NCBI RefSeq assembly: GCF_000576555.1
Contig: NZ_CP007145.1
Coordinates: 3,432,501 to 3,496,500, forward strand
DNA length: 64,000 bases
Direction: 5' to 3'
Source: Hymenobacter swuensis DY53
GTDB taxonomy: Bacteria > Bacteroidota > Bacteroidia > Cytophagales > Hymenobacteraceae
Part shown: positions 18,909 through 28,228 of the stretch, one piece after another
Layout: each line of letters opens with the position of its first letter
How positions within the stretch are numbered: position 1 is the first letter of the stretch
Program-made: the position numbers and the translations under genes
Notes under the pieces: generated by a model
What the model was told of the DNA's origin: nothing
The model's database searches: none
What the model saw: the letters and a program-made list of their open reading frames with translations, nothing else

Positions 18909-19913
18909 CTACGCCTTTATTTTTAGCACCAACTTCCCAAACTGCAGCCCTTCCGCCATCTTCTTCAGGGCTTTTTCACCTTCCGCCAGCGGAAACACTT
19001 CGTCGATAACCGGTTGCAGAGCGTACTGCTCAACTAGGCTGACCATAGCCGCAAAATCCTGGGGCGTGCCCATGGTTGAGCCCAGTACCGACAGTTGCTT
19101 CCAGAAGATTTTGCGGGCAGCCACGTCAGGTATATCCCCCTGCGTAGCCCCATAGAACACAATGCGGCCACCGGGGTTGGCGGCGTCTACCAAATCGTTG
19201 AAGCCGGGACCGGCCGCGCTATCCACCAGCACATCGAAGCCTCCACCGGCTTGTTTGAGGAGGGAGGCAGGCCATTTTTCGGTCTTGTAGCTAATACCAC
19301 CTTTGGCCCCGAGTGCTACGGCGCGGGCAATTTTCTCCTCGGAGCCGGAAGTTACCCAGACTTCTGCGCCCACCGCCACCGCCATCTGCAGGGCCAGCAG
19401 CGCCACGCCACCCCCTACGCCGCTGATGAGCACCCGCTCACCGGGCTGCAGGTTGGCCCGCGTGAAGGTGGCACGGTACGCCGTAACGCCGCCCAGGGGC
19501 AGGGAGGCGGCTTCCTCAAAGCTTAGGTGCGCGGGCTTGGCGCGCACGTACTCAGCGGGCACGCACACGTACTCCGCAAACGTACCGTCCTGGGGCAGCC
19601 CCAGAATTTGGAACTCGCGGCCCTGCGCGGCAGGGTTGGGGCCCCAGTTGCTGCCGGGATTGATGATAACGGCCTGTTCGAGCAAGCTGGCATCCACGCC
19701 GGCACCCAGGGCTGTTACAACGCCGGCCCCATCGGAACCGAGGATGATGGGGAATTTCAGGCCGGCGTACTGGCCCTTCTGAATCCAGACGTCGCGGTGG
19801 TTGAGGGCGGCAGCGTGGAGGAGCACCTGCACCTGACCGGGGCCGGGCTGGGGCGTGAGAACTTCCTGCAGGCCGGCGGGCTGCTCGATGCCGGTCAATA
19901 CCAAAGCTTGCAT
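18909..19913 (-). CDS. zinc-type alcohol dehydrogenase / quinone oxidoreductase family (MDR)
   Basis: 334 aa medium-chain dehydrogenase/reductase, NADPH-dependent. The N-terminal GroES-like domain contains HRDVWIQKGQ and GSDGAGVV. The Rossmann domain has the nucleotide motif SGVGGGVALLALQ near residue 165. The Cys/His set for structural zinc seen in classical ADH is not obvious, so a zinc-free quinone-reductase-like role is more likely. Substrate unknown. ATG at 19913 is chosen because the conserved start is MQALVLTGI. Upstream on the same strand is the DCC gene, 38 nt away. Confidence 0.85.
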   Translation of the reverse strand: MQALVLTGIEQPAGLQEVLTPQPGPGQVQVLLHAAALNHRDVWIQKGQYAGLKFPIILGSDGAGVVTALGAGVDASLLEQAVIINPGSNWGPNPAAQGREFQILGLPQDGTFAEYVCVPAEYVRAKPAHLSFEEAASLPLGGVTAYRATFTRANLQPGERVLISGVGGGVALLALQMAVAVGAEVWVTSGSEEKIARAVALGAKGGISYKTEKWPASLLKQAGGGFDVLVDSAAGPGFNDLVDAANPGGRIVFYGATQGDIPDVAARKIFWKQLSVLGSTMGTPQDFAAMVSLVEQYALQPVIDEVFPLAEGEKALKKMAEGLQFGKLVLKIKA

Positions 19914-19951
19914 GGTAATACGGGGGGAAAGAGTGGGGAGAAAACGGAATT

Positions 19952-20359
19952 TCAGATAAACCGGGCTCGTAGCTCGGGGGTAGGTAGCCAGCAGGCATCC
20001 TGCCGGCCAAACCAACGGTAGCGGTGCCGGGCAATGAAGCGGTAGGCCGCGTCGCGCAAAGGGCGAGGCACCCACAGCCCCACTTGCGCCAGCCACCGCC
20101 AGCCGCCGGCTAAACCGCGCAGAATATGCAGGGCTGCCGCCGAATGGATATACGCCTGCCCCTCCATCAGCAGCACTACCGAATCCGGCTCGGTGGGGGC
20201 CGGCAGTTGATGCTGCCGCAACAACTCCTGCCCCGCTGCCGACTGCAAGGCCGCAAACCGAAAACGGCCGGCGGCATCATGCTGAATTACGAACTGGACG
20301 AAGCCGTTGCACAGGTTGCACACCCCGTCGAAGAGAATAATGGCCGGCGCGTTGGACAT
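19952..20359 (-). CDS. DCC-family thiol-disulfide oxidoreductase (DUF393)
   Basis: 135 aa. The N-terminal FDGVCNLCN motif (residues about 10-18) carries the CxxC redox pair, called DxxCxxC in this family. The middle segment HSAAALHIL and the C-terminal RHRYRWFG block are typical of DUF393. The electron partner is unknown. It is probably in one unit with the downstream dehydrogenase. Confidence 0.88.
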   Translation of the reverse strand: MSNAPAIILFDGVCNLCNGFVQFVIQHDAAGRFRFAALQSAAGQELLRQHQLPAPTEPDSVVLLMEGQAYIHSAAALHILRGLAGGWRWLAQVGLWVPRPLRDAAYRFIARHRYRWFGRQDACWLPTPELRARFI

Positions 20360-20414
20360 GAGGAGTAAAACAGGGGTGAAACGATATAGGGACTGTGGAT
20401 CCGCGCTAAATGTT

Positions 20415-21170
20415 TCAGCTCAATGAATCGGGAACCGGCAGCAGGTCGCAGTACCAGAAGCCCGTGGCAAACGGATCGGGAGCCGGCTCCGTGGTAGTGG
20501 TGGTTGAGCACGCGGTGGTACTGGGAGGAGCCGAATAGGTGCGCCGCACAATTTCGCCGCGCTCGAACGGAACAGGGCTGCTGAAATAGGGCGCGTCAAA
20601 CACGAAGCTATGGTACTCGCCGTTTTCGCCGCAACTATCCACACCGGGCGGCAGGTCGCGCAGAAAATCGGCGTTCAGCTCCCGCCCGCAGAAGCTTTGG
20701 TCGAGGTACTTTTCGTTGACGCAGACCACCACGGCCCGAAAGCCCAGTTCCAGGTATTCGCGTAACAGCTCCGCATTCGGGCGCTGCCAAAGTGGGAATA
20801 CAGCCTCCAGCCCAATGCGGGCCAGTTGCTCTTCACGGTAGCGGCGCAGGTCTTCCAGGTAAATATCTCCGAAAACAGCCCGCCGGATACCTTTGGCCTG
20901 CAAGGGTGCCAGGGTAGCGCGCATCTGCTCCTCATACTGGGCCATGTCCGGCATTTCGGGTAGCTCCAGCCGGGTGAGCGGCAGCCCGATTCGGCGTACC
21001 TGCTCTTCCAGCAGACGCACGCGCACCCCGTGCATGGATACGCGGCCGTAATGGGCATTCACGCTGGTGAGGAGGTCGGTCACATGGAGCGTGGGGTCGC
21101 GCAGGGCATAGTAGAGGGCCAAAGCGGAATCTTTACCGCCGCTCCAGTTCACAAGAGAGGGTATTGCCAT
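20415..21170 (-). CDS. PP-loop ATPase of the diphthine-ammonia ligase (Dph6-like) family
   Basis: 251 aa. The PP-loop SGGKDS is at residues 10-15 and binds ATP for substrate adenylation. The downstream HGVRVRLL and FGDIYLEDLR blocks match the MJ0570/Dph6 family. Bacteria lack diphthamide, so the substrate is unknown. ATG at 21170 is the first Met before the PP-loop. A TAnnTTTG-like box (TACCTTTA, 21175-21182) lies 4 nt before the ATG, so the mRNA may be leaderless. Confidence 0.82.
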   Translation of the reverse strand: MAIPSLVNWSGGKDSALALYYALRDPTLHVTDLLTSVNAHYGRVSMHGVRVRLLEEQVRRIGLPLTRLELPEMPDMAQYEEQMRATLAPLQAKGIRRAVFGDIYLEDLRRYREEQLARIGLEAVFPLWQRPNAELLREYLELGFRAVVVCVNEKYLDQSFCGRELNADFLRDLPPGVDSCGENGEYHSFVFDAPYFSSPVPFERGEIVRRTYSAPPSTTACSTTTTTEPAPDPFATGFWYCDLLPVPDSLS

Positions 21171-21360
21171 GCGGTAAAGGTAGAACGGACCCGCAGGCTG
21201 GCAAGCCTGGTGCAACCGCAGCCGCAGCCACCACGTTTGCCAAACACCAGCCACCTCATGCCGTATTACGTACGCTACCTGTGCCTGTTGATGGGCCTGA
21301 ACCTTGCCTGCCGCGAAAATGCTCGTTTGGCCGAAGCGCGGGAAGCAGCAGATGCCTCCG

Positions 21361-21406
21361 CTGTTTGCTACTGCTACCTCAGGCGCTATGCAGCAGTAGC
21401 AAACAG
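21361..21406 (+). terminator. isolated perfect hairpin 21361-21406
   Basis: Perfect 15-bp stem (21361-21375 and 21392-21406) with a 16-nt loop, between the divergent PP-loop gene and the small lipoprotein gene. It has no clear T run. It may be an mRNA structure or repeat rather than a terminator. Confidence 0.45.
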
Positions 21407-21485
21407 TGCAGAACTCCGTACCAGCGGCATCCGGACCGGGGCCGGCCACTAACCACTTTTCTAATTCTCCAATTTCCACTTGCTC

Positions 21486-21806
21486 ATGAAACGTCTTCTT
21501 CCTCTCCTACTGGCTGGTGCCTTCGCCGCTACCCTCACGGCCTGCGACTACAACAAAACTCCCGGCAAAGACCAACAGGCCAGCCAGGATTTCAGCGACG
21601 CGCCCAAAGCCCGCGCTACTGAAACCGACCTCGACAGCATCAGCGGCGAACAGGTAGTGAAGGCCCCCATCGGTACCGGCTCGGCGGCTGACCAGAAAAC
21701 TTCCGCCGATGCCGCGCTGGACGCCGCCCCCGGAAGCCCTGCTTCGCCTACCAGCTCTATGCCGCAAAGCTCGCCCGAGGCCCAAAGCACTACCCGCGAG
21801 GAATAA
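21486..21806 (+). CDS. small hypothetical lipoprotein
   Basis: 106 aa. The signal peptide ends in lipobox LTAC (about residues 17-20). The mature part is low-complexity, rich in Ala, Ser, Pro, Gln and Asp, with no recognisable fold, and is probably disordered. It is anchored in the envelope. Start at ATG 21486, since the frame opens only with a TTG two codons earlier. No function can be assigned. Confidence 0.7.
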   Translation: MKRLLPLLLAGAFAATLTACDYNKTPGKDQQASQDFSDAPKARATETDLDSISGEQVVKAPIGTGSAADQKTSADAALDAAPGSPASPTSSMPQSSPEAQSTTREE

Positions 21807-21816
21807 AGGCTGCCTT

Positions 21817-21877
21817 GGTTTCCGACAACAAAAAGCCCCCACAGACTAACTGTGGGGGCTTTTTGTTGTCGGAAACC
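21817..21877. terminator. perfect 28-bp bidirectional terminator
   Basis: Arms 21817-21844 and 21850-21877 pair perfectly around a 5-nt loop, with A and T runs inside the stem. It sits between convergent genes (lipoprotein and DUF4126). Confidence 0.9.
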
Positions 21878-21891
21878 AGAATATTAACGGC

Positions 21892-22401
21892 TCACAGTGC
21901 CCAGCGGCGCGACTCCGGCTCGCCAGCGTGGGTGCCTTTGGTAAGAGCCAGGCCAGAGCCCACCGTCAGGAGGTCCTCCAGGCCACCCACCAATCCGCCG
22001 GGCAGCCCTGAGCCCTCGGTAGCTTTCTTGCGCAGGAAGAAGCTCAGGTAAGAGCCTGCAATGGCAGCCACACCGCCCAGCAGCGCACCACGCCACTGGC
22101 TGTCATGGTTGATTTTGTAGAGCGTAGCACCAACCAACGCCCCGGCCCCGGCCCGGCCCAACAGGGCCGTGGGCGTGATGCGGTCGGGCATCTGGGGTAG
22201 CTTATCGGCGGTCATTTCGCCGGCGGCCAGCAGTTTGAGGCCGTGCGCCACCAGGGGCGTTTGCAGATAGCGCAGCGGCGAGCCGGCTAGGGCATGTGGC
22301 CGGTAGGTGAGCAGGTTGCTGCTCAATAGGGCCGGAGCCGTCATGCTCCGAAAACCGGCCAGAGTGCCCAGGCCCAGGGTTTGCCAACGATGTTTGCTCA
22401 T
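21892..22401 (-). CDS. DUF4126 family membrane protein
   Basis: 169 aa with several short hydrophobic glycine-rich segments. The family pattern is the N-terminal GLGTLAGFRSMTAPALLS, the TPTALLGRAGAGALVGA core and the GGLVGGLEDLLTVGSGLAL end. It is probably an integral inner-membrane protein. Function unknown. ATG at 22401. Confidence 0.8.
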   Translation of the reverse strand: MSKHRWQTLGLGTLAGFRSMTAPALLSSNLLTYRPHALAGSPLRYLQTPLVAHGLKLLAAGEMTADKLPQMPDRITPTALLGRAGAGALVGATLYKINHDSQWRGALLGGVAAIAGSYLSFFLRKKATEGSGLPGGLVGGLEDLLTVGSGLALTKGTHAGEPESRRWAL

Positions 22402-22795
22402 GATAAAAGAACGGAAAGGAGAAGCAGATTGATTCGGGAAGTGTAACGCAACTCCGCCGCCAACGGCTACATCGGGCGGGCATTTTCCATAGCTCCACCA
22501 TTTCCACTACACAGGTATAATCCTATTTTACCAGACTATTTTTAGTCTTCTGCAACAGGGTCGGGCGGAGGTGGCGCGGAATATACGCAAGCTCGGCACT
22601 ATTCCTACCAATCACATTGGCCCTTAATATTAGATAAAATCTATATATTTAATAGCCTACTATCAATCAGCACTATACTTTAAAATGTCTTCAAATTGTT
22701 ACCAAATTGTTATGCAAGCATAATTCACAAATACTTCATCTACTTTTGCAGCGAAATTCCGGAAACGTGTCCTGGATAAACAAAAAAGCTCTCTT
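22402..22795 (+). promoter_or_regulatory. long intergenic region upstream of the Oar-like receptor
   Basis: No gene is supported in this 394-bp divergent gap. The right half is AT-rich. It contains a -7 box TACTTTTG at 22741-22748, 48 nt before the receptor ATG, and two direct copies of CAAATTGTTA at 22692-22701 and 22703-22712, spaced 11 bp (one helical turn), which may bind a regulator. No TTG at the expected -33 distance is seen. Confidence 0.5.
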
Positions 22796-25700
22796 ATGAA
22801 AAACAGATTTATACTGTTTTTACTACTCGGCTTTGTGCTTTTCACGAGTAGCAATCTGGTGCTGGCGCAGGGCGTCACTACTTCCGCCATGAAAGGGCTG
22901 GTGCTCGACAGCAAAGGCGAGCCGCTGCCCGGGGCTACCGTGGTGGCCACCCACATTCCCTCGGGGACGCAGTACGGCACTGCTACCCGCGACAATGGCC
23001 AATACGACCTGCTAAACATGCGGGTAGGTGGCCCTTACGAGTTGAAAATATCATTTGTGGGAGCGCAGACGTACTCGGCTACCGGTATTCAGCTGGCGCT
23101 GGGCAAAACGTTTGAAAGCCGCGTGCAGCTCTCCGACGGCTCGCAGGCCCTGGGCGAAGTGGTAGTGAAAGGCAACCGCGACGGGCAGATCAACAAGGAC
23201 CGCACGGGGGCCTCGACCAACGTGAACAACACGGCCATCCGTACGCTGCCTACCATCAGCCGCTCGCAGGAGGACTTTACCCGCCTCACGCCCCAGAGCA
23301 GCGGCCTGAGCTTCGGGGGGCGCAATACGCTCTACAACAACTTCTCGCTCGACGGCTCCATCTTCAACAACTCCTTCGGGCTGGATGCCCCCACCCCGGG
23401 CGGCCAGACGAACTCGCAGCCGGTGAGCCTCGACGCCATTGAGCAGTTGGAAGTAAGCTTGGCTCCCTACGACGTGCGCCAAGGCGGCTTTACTGGCGCC
23501 GGCATCAACGCCGTGACCAAGAGCGGCACTAACTCCTTCAAGGGCACGGTATACACGTATCTGCGCAATGAGAAGCTCATTGGCGAAAAGGTAGACGACG
23601 CCAAAGTCACCAACCCCGACCTGAAGTTCAACCAGACCGGCTTTGCACTGGGTGGGCCGATCATCCAGAACAAGCTGTTCTTCTTTACCAACGCCGAAAT
23701 TACCCGCCGCGACGATCCGGCCCTGACGTTCCGGCCCGCCGCCAGCGCCGCTGAGGCCCAGGCCGCCCTCAACGGCCAGGCCCCGGGCGTGAGCCGGGTG
23801 CTGGAAAGCGACCTGCTGGCCATCCGCCAGCGCCTGCAGGACGTGTACGGCTACGACCCCGGCACCTACCGCGACTACACCTACCGCACCAGCAGCGACA
23901 AATTTCTGGTGAAGTTGGACTGGAACATCAACCCCAAGAACACCTTCTCGCTGCGCTATAACTACCTGAGCAGCTTCCGCGAGCAGGGCCCCCACCCCAT
24001 TGCCATTGCGCCGTCGTCGCGGGTGCAGGGCGTGAACACGCTGCAGTATTCCAACTCGGGCTACACCATCAACAACAACCTCAACTCGGTGGTGGGTGAG
24101 CTGAACTCGCGCATCGGGGAGAAATTCAGCAACAAGGCCCAGTTGAGCTTCTCGGCCTTCCGCGACTTCCGCGAACTGCCCGACGCCAAGCTGTTCCCGC
24201 AGATTGACATCACCAAAAACGGCACGACGTACGTGAGCGTAGGTACGGAGCAGTTTTCGGCCGAAAACCGCCTCGACCAGAACATCACCCAGTTTACGGA
24301 TAACCTGAGCTATTTTGCCGGGGCCCACGTACTTACGGCCGGCCTCACGTATGAGCGGTTTGCCTTCGTGAACGACTTCAACCTGCAGCGCTACGGCTAC
24401 CCCTTCTTCGGGGGGCTGGATGTGGACCGGTTCTTCCAGGTGACGGACCGCTCGAACCCCGCTTTCGTGGACCTGAACGCCATTGCCACCACTGGCGCAA
24501 CCCGCCGCATCAAGTCGGTGGATGTGGACGTGGCCCAGCTGGGCCTGTACGCTCAGGACGAGTGGACCGTGACGCCGGCCTTCAAGCTGACGCTGGGCGT
24601 GCGCGCTGATATGCCCATCTACAACACCGAGGTGGCCCAGAACGAGCAGATTGCCAACGCCTCCTTCCTCAATGCCGACGGCCAGCCTGTGCAGGTAGAC
24701 GTGACGAAGTTTCCCAGCAGCAAGCCGCTGTGGTCGCCGCGCCTGGGCTTCAACTACTCGGTGGAAGGCAGCGAGTACACCACGCAGCTGCGCGGCGGAA
24801 CCGGCATTTTCACCGGCCGCATCCCGTTCGTGTGGATCAGCAACCAGGCCTCTAACTCTCAGTTCGACCCCGGCTACACGTTCCAGATCAACGGCACGGC
24901 CCGCAACTTCAAATTCCCGCAGGTGTGGCGCTCCAACCTGGCCGTGGACCAGCAGCTACCCGGCGGCGTAACGGCTACGCTGGAAGCCATCTACTCCAAG
25001 GACGTCAATGCCGCCATTCACCGCAACTACAACTTAGTGACGCCTACGGAGCGCGCTGCCGGTGCCGATAACCGGGAGCTGTACCCCACGGCCGGCCCGC
25101 GCATCAACCCCGGCTTTACCGGCCCCGACGGCCAGTTCAGCTTCCTCGATGCAGGCGTTATTGTGCTCGAAAACACCAAGAAAGGCTACCAGTACTCCCT
25201 GACCGGCCAACTGAAAAAGGACTTCGCCAACGGCCTGTACCTGACCACAGCCTACACCTACTCGCGGGCCAAGGACGTAACCTCGAACCCCGGCGAAATT
25301 GCCGCCGACGCCTTCCAGCGCAACCCAGTGGTGGGCAACGCCAACAACCCCCAACTAGCTTACAGCGACTTTGGCCTGCAGCACCGCATCATCGGGGCCG
25401 CCGGCAAGCGGTTTGCCTACGCCAACGACCGGCTGGCTACCACGCTGAGCTTCTTCTTCGAGGCCGCCCAGGGTAACCGCTTCACCTACACCTACGCCGG
25501 CGACATGAACCGTGACGGGATTCCCGGCAACGACCTGATTTTCGTGCCGGCTTCCCAGGACCAGATCCGGCTGGTGGACATCACCAACGGCCAGGGCGCA
25601 GTGCTGGTATCGGCGGCCCAGCAGTGGCAGCAGCTGGCCGCCTACATCCGGCAGGACGACTACCTGAATGAGCGCCGCGGCCAGTATGCCGAGCGCAACG

Positions 25701-26008
25701 GCAACCTGAGCCCCTGGTATACCCAGCTCGACGCCAAGCTGCTGCAGGATTTCTCGCTGAAGCTGGGTGAGAAGAAGCACACCTTCCAGCTCAGCCTCGA
25801 TATTCAGAACCTGGGTAACCTGATTAGCTCCGATTGGGGCGTGCGGAAGCTGGTGGCCAACAACCGGCCGATTGAGTTTGTGGGCTACCAGGGCACGACC
25901 AACGTGCCCACCTACCAGTTCCGCGGCGGCAGCCAGACCTTCCTGAACAACACTGACCTAAACAGCCGCTGGCGTGCTCAGGTGGGCCTGCGCTACATCC
26001 TTGACTAA
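22796..26008 (+). CDS. Oar-like TonB-dependent outer membrane receptor
   Basis: 1070 aa. An N-terminal signal peptide is cut near VLAQG (about residue 25). A carboxypeptidase-regulatory-like beta-sandwich follows (KGLVLDSKGEPLPGATVVA, residues 35-110). The plug domain (NTAIRTLPTISRSQEDFTRL) and a C-terminal beta-barrel ending near WRAQVGLRYILD come next. The layout matches Oar-type receptors of Bacteroidota and myxobacteria. It lies in the outer membrane and takes up an unknown ligand using TonB energy. No SusD partner is adjacent, so it is not a glycan-utilisation SusCD pair. Confidence 0.92.
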   Translation: MKNRFILFLLLGFVLFTSSNLVLAQGVTTSAMKGLVLDSKGEPLPGATVVATHIPSGTQYGTATRDNGQYDLLNMRVGGPYELKISFVGAQTYSATGIQLALGKTFESRVQLSDGSQALGEVVVKGNRDGQINKDRTGASTNVNNTAIRTLPTISRSQEDFTRLTPQSSGLSFGGRNTLYNNFSLDGSIFNNSFGLDAPTPGGQTNSQPVSLDAIEQLEVSLAPYDVRQGGFTGAGINAVTKSGTNSFKGTVYTYLRNEKLIGEKVDDAKVTNPDLKFNQTGFALGGPIIQNKLFFFTNAEITRRDDPALTFRPAASAAEAQAALNGQAPGVSRVLESDLLAIRQRLQDVYGYDPGTYRDYTYRTSSDKFLVKLDWNINPKNTFSLRYNYLSSFREQGPHPIAIAPSSRVQGVNTLQYSNSGYTINNNLNSVVGELNSRIGEKFSNKAQLSFSAFRDFRELPDAKLFPQIDITKNGTTYVSVGTEQFSAENRLDQNITQFTDNLSYFAGAHVLTAGLTYERFAFVNDFNLQRYGYPFFGGLDVDRFFQVTDRSNPAFVDLNAIATTGATRRIKSVDVDVAQLGLYAQDEWTVTPAFKLTLGVRADMPIYNTEVAQNEQIANASFLNADGQPVQVDVTKFPSSKPLWSPRLGFNYSVEGSEYTTQLRGGTGIFTGRIPFVWISNQASNSQFDPGYTFQINGTARNFKFPQVWRSNLAVDQQLPGGVTATLEAIYSKDVNAAIHRNYNLVTPTERAAGADNRELYPTAGPRINPGFTGPDGQFSFLDAGVIVLENTKKGYQYSLTGQLKKDFANGLYLTTAYTYSRAKDVTSNPGEIAADAFQRNPVVGNANNPQLAYSDFGLQHRIIGAAGKRFAYANDRLATTLSFFFEAAQGNRFTYTYAGDMNRDGIPGNDLIFVPASQDQIRLVDITNGQGAVLVSAAQQWQQLAAYIRQDDYLNERRGQYAERNGNLSPWYTQLDAKLLQDFSLKLGEKKHTFQLSLDIQNLGNLISSDWGVRKLVANNRPIEFVGYQGTTNVPTYQFRGGSQTFLNNTDLNSRWRAQVGLRYILD

Positions 26009-26060
26009 CCGCTCTTCTCCCGTTGCCCCACCCGCCGGATCTGCCCCGGCGGTCGGGAAC

Positions 26061-26109
26061 ACCAACAAAAAACGCCCGAAGCACTGTGCTTCGGGCGTTT
26101 TTTGTTGGT
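26061..26109. terminator. perfect 24-bp bidirectional terminator
   Basis: Arms 26061-26084 and 26086-26109 pair perfectly around a single base, with an A run left and a T run right, between the convergent receptor and DUF885 genes. Confidence 0.93.
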
Positions 26110-26132
26110 ACAAAACCGCGACTTGCAGGAGC

Positions 26133-27983
26133 TTACTGCGGATTGCGGGCCCAGTTGTCCATTTTGCGTTCCAGCACGGCCAGCGGCATCACACCATCCT
26201 TCAGCAGTTCGTCGTGGAAGTCGCTGATGCGGAAGTGGCTGCGGTTCTGGCCGGCGTACTTCTCGCGCAGCTTATCGGAGTGTGCCCCCAGCTGCTGCTC
26301 GTACTTGCGGCGTAATTCCCGGATTTGCAGCGCCCCGATTTTGTAGCTCAACGCTTGGCCCGGAATGGCCATGTACCGCTCAATTTCGGCGGTGGCACCC
26401 TCCTCGCTGATGGCTTCGTTGGCCAGCATGTACTGGATGGCCTGTTCGCGGGTCATGTTTTTGGAGTGCATGGCCACATCTACCACCAGGCGCACGGCGC
26501 GGTGCATCTCGTCGCCGAGGGCGCCCATGTACTGATAGGGGTCGGTGTAGAGGCCCAGTTCCTTGCCCAGGCTTTCGGTGTAGAGGGCCCAGCCTTCGCC
26601 CATGGCTCCGTACCAGGCAAAGCGCCGGAACTTGGGCAGAGCCTCATTTTCCTGCTGCAACGAAATCTGGTAGTGGTGGCCCGGAATGGCCTCGTGCAAG
26701 AACAACGACTCCATACCCGACGTCACGTTGAACGTGGTGGCGTCCAGAATCGGAATATAGAAGATGCCAGGGCGGGAGCCATCGGGGCTGCCCTGGTTGT
26801 ACTCGGCCGAAGCCGAGGCAGCGCGGAAAGCCTCCGTCTGCCGAATCTCGAACGGCGTTTTGGGCGTTCGGCCGAACATCTTTTTCAGGTTGGGCTGCAT
26901 TTTGGTCTGAATGGCCCGGAACGCACCCAGCACCTGCTCAGGCGTTTTGTAGGGCATCAGCTTGGGGTCGGTTTTGAGCGAGGCGAAGAAAGCCGGCAAT
27001 TCCCCTTTGAAGCCCACCTGCGCTTTCACTTTCTCCATTTCTCCACGAATACGCGCGACTTCCTGCAACCCGGTCTGGTAGATTTCCTCCGGCGTTTTGT
27101 CGGTAGTCGTCCACGTTTTCACGTAGTATTTATAGATGTCGGCCCCACCGGGAATGGCGGCAATGCCGGTGCTGGGCCGGGATTTGGGCAGGTATTCCTT
27201 TTCCAGAAAGTCACCGAGCTTTTTGTAGGTAGGCACCAGCTCTTCCGCAATGGCCTTTTTGTAGGCCGCTGTGATACGCTCCTTCTCGGCGGCACTCAGG
27301 CTGGCTGGCAGCTTATTGATGGGGCCATAGAACAGGCTCTGGGTGGCGTCCGGGGTTTCCATGGCCCGCATCTGCGGAATCATCTTCTGCACCAGCGTCC
27401 GGGGCAGCACCACGCCCGTCTTCATGCCCTGGCGGAAGTTGCTGATAGCCGTATCGGCCCACACCGAAAAGCCCTTGATGCGGCCCAGCCAGTTGTCGTA
27501 GTCCTGGGCCGTTTTAAAGGGCTGCACGCCTTCACCGGAGCCGTACTGGCCCATCGAAATCGGCAGGCCCCAGAACTGCTGAAACGGAATCATCCAGGTG
27601 TTCAGCTTCAGGCCCTCCAGCTTGTTCTGGACGTCGTACTCGAAGATATCGTAGCTGATTTTGTCGTTGGCCGACAGCTCCTCGCGGTTGAATTTGTGCA
27701 GGCCGTCAAGGTACTTCTGGTAGAAGTTCTGGAGTTGCCGCCGGAACGCCCGGGTGCCGTCGTTGGGCAGCTGGTCGTTGTAGCGGTTGTCGCCCTGGGT
27801 GGTGGCCTCCAGCGGGAACAGCCGGGCGTTTTCCTCCCAGTAGGCATCGAACAGCGTGGGCAGATCCTTCATGTCGGCCAGCGTGGTTTCAGCGGCTGTG
27901 GCAGATTCGGCGGCGTTTTTCTGCTGGTTGCAGCCAGCCAGCAGCGCCCCGGCCAGCAGACCGGTAAGGGCAATTTTCTTCAT
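26133..27983 (-). CDS. DUF885 family lipoprotein, predicted metallopeptidase-like
   Basis: 616 aa. The signal peptide ends in lipobox LAGC, so it is an envelope lipoprotein. The DUF885 domain covers most of the chain. Its HEAIPGHHYQ motif about two-thirds along resembles an HExxH-like zinc site. The typical block MGEGWALYTESLGKELG follows. The real substrate is not established. ATG at 27983 is chosen because the signal peptide starts there. A long plus-strand frame across this gene is a codon-bias shadow. Confidence 0.9.
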   Translation of the reverse strand: MKKIALTGLLAGALLAGCNQQKNAAESATAAETTLADMKDLPTLFDAYWEENARLFPLEATTQGDNRYNDQLPNDGTRAFRRQLQNFYQKYLDGLHKFNREELSANDKISYDIFEYDVQNKLEGLKLNTWMIPFQQFWGLPISMGQYGSGEGVQPFKTAQDYDNWLGRIKGFSVWADTAISNFRQGMKTGVVLPRTLVQKMIPQMRAMETPDATQSLFYGPINKLPASLSAAEKERITAAYKKAIAEELVPTYKKLGDFLEKEYLPKSRPSTGIAAIPGGADIYKYYVKTWTTTDKTPEEIYQTGLQEVARIRGEMEKVKAQVGFKGELPAFFASLKTDPKLMPYKTPEQVLGAFRAIQTKMQPNLKKMFGRTPKTPFEIRQTEAFRAASASAEYNQGSPDGSRPGIFYIPILDATTFNVTSGMESLFLHEAIPGHHYQISLQQENEALPKFRRFAWYGAMGEGWALYTESLGKELGLYTDPYQYMGALGDEMHRAVRLVVDVAMHSKNMTREQAIQYMLANEAISEEGATAEIERYMAIPGQALSYKIGALQIRELRRKYEQQLGAHSDKLREKYAGQNRSHFRISDFHDELLKDGVMPLAVLERKMDNWARNPQ

Positions 27984-28228
27984 ACAAAGCAGGAAAGAAG
28001 TACGGGGGAGAAAGATAAGCAGGTTTTGCGCGCGGCTGTTATCCTGCGCTCGCGAAGGGCATTTGCGTGTCAGGTATGGGCGGGCGTTGGTTCCCGCAGA
28101 GGGCACAGAAGATTGCGCGGAGGGCGCAGAGGTTGTTCTGGCAGCATGTACTGCTTTGTGTAGGCCGGCCTAACCTTTCGGCCGCAATGCAGTTATACCC
28201 GTTCTCCCAATTCAACTCAATCCAACTC

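Noticed and set aside
21258..21452. 64-residue plus-strand frame with a lipobox-like LNLAC.
   Set aside because: It contains the perfect hairpin 21361-21406 and has low-complexity sequence, so it is probably noncoding.
26325..28163. Plus-strand open frame of 612 codons antisense to the DUF885 lipoprotein gene.
   Set aside because: It runs opposite a gene with clear family motifs and a lipobox. High GC with third-position bias makes long shadow frames common, and its translation shows no recognisable domain.
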